Source of the DNA: Moduliflexus sp964602655
GTDB lineage: Bacteria > Moduliflexota > Moduliflexia > Moduliflexales > Moduliflexaceae
NCBI GenBank assembly: GCA_964602655.1
Contig: CAZRSF010000087.1
Location: 1 to 24,966, forward strand
Length of the DNA: 24,966 nt
Reading direction: 5' to 3'
Below, one piece after another: positions 23,323-24,966 of this stretch. The number at the start of each line of letters is the position of its first letter. Within the stretch, counting starts at the first letter, position 1. A model generated the notes under the pieces. The model saw only the letters and a program-made list of their open reading frames with translations, made no database searches and had not been told where the DNA came from. The position numbers and the translations under genes are program-made.

Positions 23323-23351
23323 GCGTCAGGCGCATCGAGGCTGTCTGACGC
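23323..23351. promoter_or_regulatory. Possible operator or hairpin upstream of xylA
   Basis: GCGTCAG (23323-23329) and CTGACGC (23345-23351) form a 7-bp dyad in the short xylR-xylA gap. It could be a repressor site or an mRNA hairpin; no comparison sites are available in the window. Confidence 0.3.
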
Positions 23352-23385
23352 ATATTATCACAACCATAAACAAGGAGAACACATC

Positions 23386-24720
23386 ATGGCTATCAAAGTG
23401 ACAGTCGGCGCAAAAGAGTATTTCCCAGGCATCAGCAAAATTCAGTATGAAGGCCCGCAGTCGAAGAACCCGCTCGCCTTCAAATATTATGACGAAAACA
23501 AAGTCGTGGCGGGCAAACCGATGAAAGACCATTTCCGCTTTGCGATTGCCTACTGGCATACCTTCTGCGGCTCAGGCTCAGACCCGTTCGGCTCCGGCAC
23601 GATGCCGCTGCCCTGGATGAAAAATAGCAATGCGATGCAAGCCGCGAAAGACAAACTGGACGCCGCCTTCGAATTTATCAGCAAACTCGGCGCGCCGTTT
23701 TATTGCTTTCACGACCGCGACATCGCGCCGGAAGGAAATTCCATCGAGGAATCGGAAGCGAACCTGAAAGAAATCGTCGCGCTCGCAAAAAAGAAACAGG
23801 CGGACTCCGGCATCAAACTGCTGTGGGGCACAGCCAACCTCTTCTCGCATCCGCGCTACATGAACGGCGCATCCACGAACCCCGATTTTCAGGTGTTGGC
23901 GTATGGCGCGGCGCAGGTGAAAGCGGCGATTGACGCAACGGTCGAACTCGGCGGCGAAAATTATGTCTTCTGGGGCGGACGCGAAGGCTACACCTCGCTG
24001 TTAAACACGAACATGAAACGGGAACTCGAACATCTTGGCATGTTCTTGACCAAATCTCGCGACTATGGCCGCAAAATCGGCTTCAAAGGCTCATTCCTGA
24101 TCGAACCGAAGCCGATGGAACCCTCCACGCATCAATATGATTCCGACGTGGCAACCGTGATCGGCTTTTTGCGAAAATTCAACCTGCTGAACGATTTCAA
24201 ATTGAATATCGAAAACAACCATGCGACATTAGCGCAGCACAGTTTCGCGCATGAACTGCAAGTCGCGGCAGACGCCGGATTGCTTGGCAGTCTCGACGTG
24301 AACCAGGGTTATCCGCATAACGGCTGGGATACCGACGAATTCTTGAAAAACCTGTACGACGCGATTGAAATGATGCTCGTGTTGCTGCCATACGGCGGCA
24401 TCGGCAATGGCGGCATGAATTTCGACGCCAAAGTCCGGCGCAATTCGACCGACCTCGAAGACCTGTTCATCGCCCATATCGGCTCGATGGATACGATTGC
24501 GCGGGGCTTGATGATTGCGGATCGCATTCTGAGCGAATCGGAGTATCCGAAACTGAAAACCGCCCGCTACGCCTCGTATGATTCCGGCAACGGCGCGGCC
24601 TTCGAACGCGGCGATTTGGGGCTGGAAGTGTTACGCGACCTCGCTGTCAAAGGTGGCGAGCCGAAACAGATCAGCGGCAAACAGGAATTGATGGAAAACC
24701 TGATTAATCAATATATTTAA
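23386..24720 (+). CDS. xylA: Xylose isomerase
   Basis: The 444-aa product (start ATG 23386, AAGGAG 8 nt upstream; the longer frame runs back into xylR) has the class II xylose isomerase length and motifs: AYWHTFCGSGSDPFG (55-69), catalytic H109/D110 in FCFHDRDIAPEG-like FYCFHDRDIAPEG, FWGGREGYTSLLNTN (195-209), E240 and K242 in FLIEPKPMEP, IENNHATL (275-282), D304 in SLDVNQG, D315/D317 in GWDTDEF, and D347 in NFDAKVRR. It interconverts D-xylose and D-xylulose with two divalent metal ions. The usual GSxDANRGD block reads GSLDVNQGY, an uncommon variant. It is followed by a repeat and xylB, so the xylose catabolic operon is complete in outline. Confidence 0.96.
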   Translation: MAIKVTVGAKEYFPGISKIQYEGPQSKNPLAFKYYDENKVVAGKPMKDHFRFAIAYWHTFCGSGSDPFGSGTMPLPWMKNSNAMQAAKDKLDAAFEFISKLGAPFYCFHDRDIAPEGNSIEESEANLKEIVALAKKKQADSGIKLLWGTANLFSHPRYMNGASTNPDFQVLAYGAAQVKAAIDATVELGGENYVFWGGREGYTSLLNTNMKRELEHLGMFLTKSRDYGRKIGFKGSFLIEPKPMEPSTHQYDSDVATVIGFLRKFNLLNDFKLNIENNHATLAQHSFAHELQVAADAGLLGSLDVNQGYPHNGWDTDEFLKNLYDAIEMMLVLLPYGGIGNGGMNFDAKVRRNSTDLEDLFIAHIGSMDTIARGLMIADRILSESEYPKLKTARYASYDSGNGAAFERGDLGLEVLRDLAVKGGEPKQISGKQELMENLINQYI

Positions 24721-24754
24721 GGCGTATAAACATAATCCGATAACGCCATTTTTT

Positions 24755-24848
24755 CAGGGGTTGAAACCCCCGTCTTTATTCCGCAGCCGCTTCGCGGCAA
24801 TTCCGCCCTGAAAGGGCGATGGAATGAAGACGGGAGTTTCAACCCCTG
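24755..24848. repeat. 28-bp inverted repeat (MITE-like) between xylA and xylB
   Basis: Arms 24755-24782 and 24821-24848 match as reverse complements at 26 of 28 positions (CAGGGGTTGAAAC...CTTTATTCC type). The centre holds two further small hairpins: GCCGCTTCGCGGC (24786-24798) and GCCCTGAAAGGGC (24805-24817). The whole 94-nt unit looks like a nonautonomous mobile repeat or REP-type element inserted in the operon. Confidence 0.85.
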
Positions 24849-24927
24849 GCAACAATGGCTGGCAACCGCAACATCATGCGAAAAGACGCCCAACGATGTT
24901 TCTTCGCGTGATTTCGTGGCTCACACT

Positions 24928-24966
24928 ATGGGAAAACTTTTCGCAGGCTGGGATGTCAGCACGCAA
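24928..24966 (+). CDS. xylB: Xylulokinase / FGGY carbohydrate kinase, 5' end only
   Basis: The last 39 nt encode MGKLFAGWDVSTQ and run off the window. A short hydrophobic start followed by G-x-D-x-S/G-T-Q is the phosphate-1 loop opening of FGGY-family sugar kinases. After xylR and xylA, xylulokinase (D-xylulose to D-xylulose-5-phosphate) is the expected product. An in-frame GTG at 24916 is an alternative start. Only 13 residues are visible, so the family call leans on context. Confidence 0.7.
   Translation, partial: MGKLFAGWDVSTQ

Noticed and set aside
1..24966. Prophage, insertion sequence, tRNA or rRNA genes
   Set aside because: No integrase, transposase, phage structural gene, cloverleaf or rRNA-like stretch was recognised on either strand by eye.

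Overview
The window reads as chromosomal DNA of a Gram-negative-type, probably anaerobic or fermentative bacterium from a poorly characterised phylum. The grounds are a TraR/DksA zinc-finger protein, CheB/CheR proteins, an NrdG-like radical-SAM protein, xylose use, and several unrelated families of long inverted repeats at gene borders. The overall style recalls uncultured filamentous lineages such as candidate phylum KSB3/Modulibacteria, but that placement is a weak guess. No rRNA, tRNA, CRISPR array, transposase or phage gene was seen.

Layout, left to right. (1) 1-1430: a long inverted repeat, an NrdG-like radical-SAM activase gene (minus) and a small secreted ComEA-like helix-hairpin-helix gene (plus). 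(2) 1700-11025: a minus-strand cluster read right to left. It encodes an all-helical protein, an unrecognised 375-aa protein, a classic-clade AAA+ ATPase, a two-part 451-aa protein, a DUF4160/DUF2442 pair, a hydrophobic-patch protein, a 612-aa protein with one membrane helix at each end and a ~500-residue outer domain, and a tiny SH3/KOW-like protein. Most members match no family I can name. This is the best candidate for an undescribed system: an AAA+ machine with a membrane-spanning partner. (3) 11330-17740: a minus-strand operon with a cytoplasmic NMT1/THI5-like ligand-binding domain fused to a CheY-type receiver, two CheR methyltransferases flanking a HEAT-repeat protein, and CheB, with no CheA, CheW or chemoreceptor in view. 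(4) 17916-20153: a BlaI/MecI repressor gene with a dyad operator, dnaA, and a probable oriC with three DnaA boxes beside an AT-rich stretch. (5) 20154-21744: a YfcE-type phosphoesterase, a PgsA-type phosphatidyltransferase and a TraR/DksA protein (minus). (6) 22136-24966: a plus-strand xylose locus with a ROK (XylR-like) regulator, xylA, a MITE-like repeat, and the first 13 codons of xylB cut by the window edge.

If replication starts at 19.98-20.01 kb, the long minus-strand series to its left and the plus-strand xylose genes to its right both run with the fork; the three genes at 20.2-21.7 kb run against it. In regions 2 and 3 the genes are closely spaced or overlap (8-nt, 26-nt and 4-nt overlaps), which implies translational coupling. 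The three largest gaps inside region 2 other than the one at 6.7 kb each hold a different long inverted repeat, which may set relative expression or mRNA ends within that operon.
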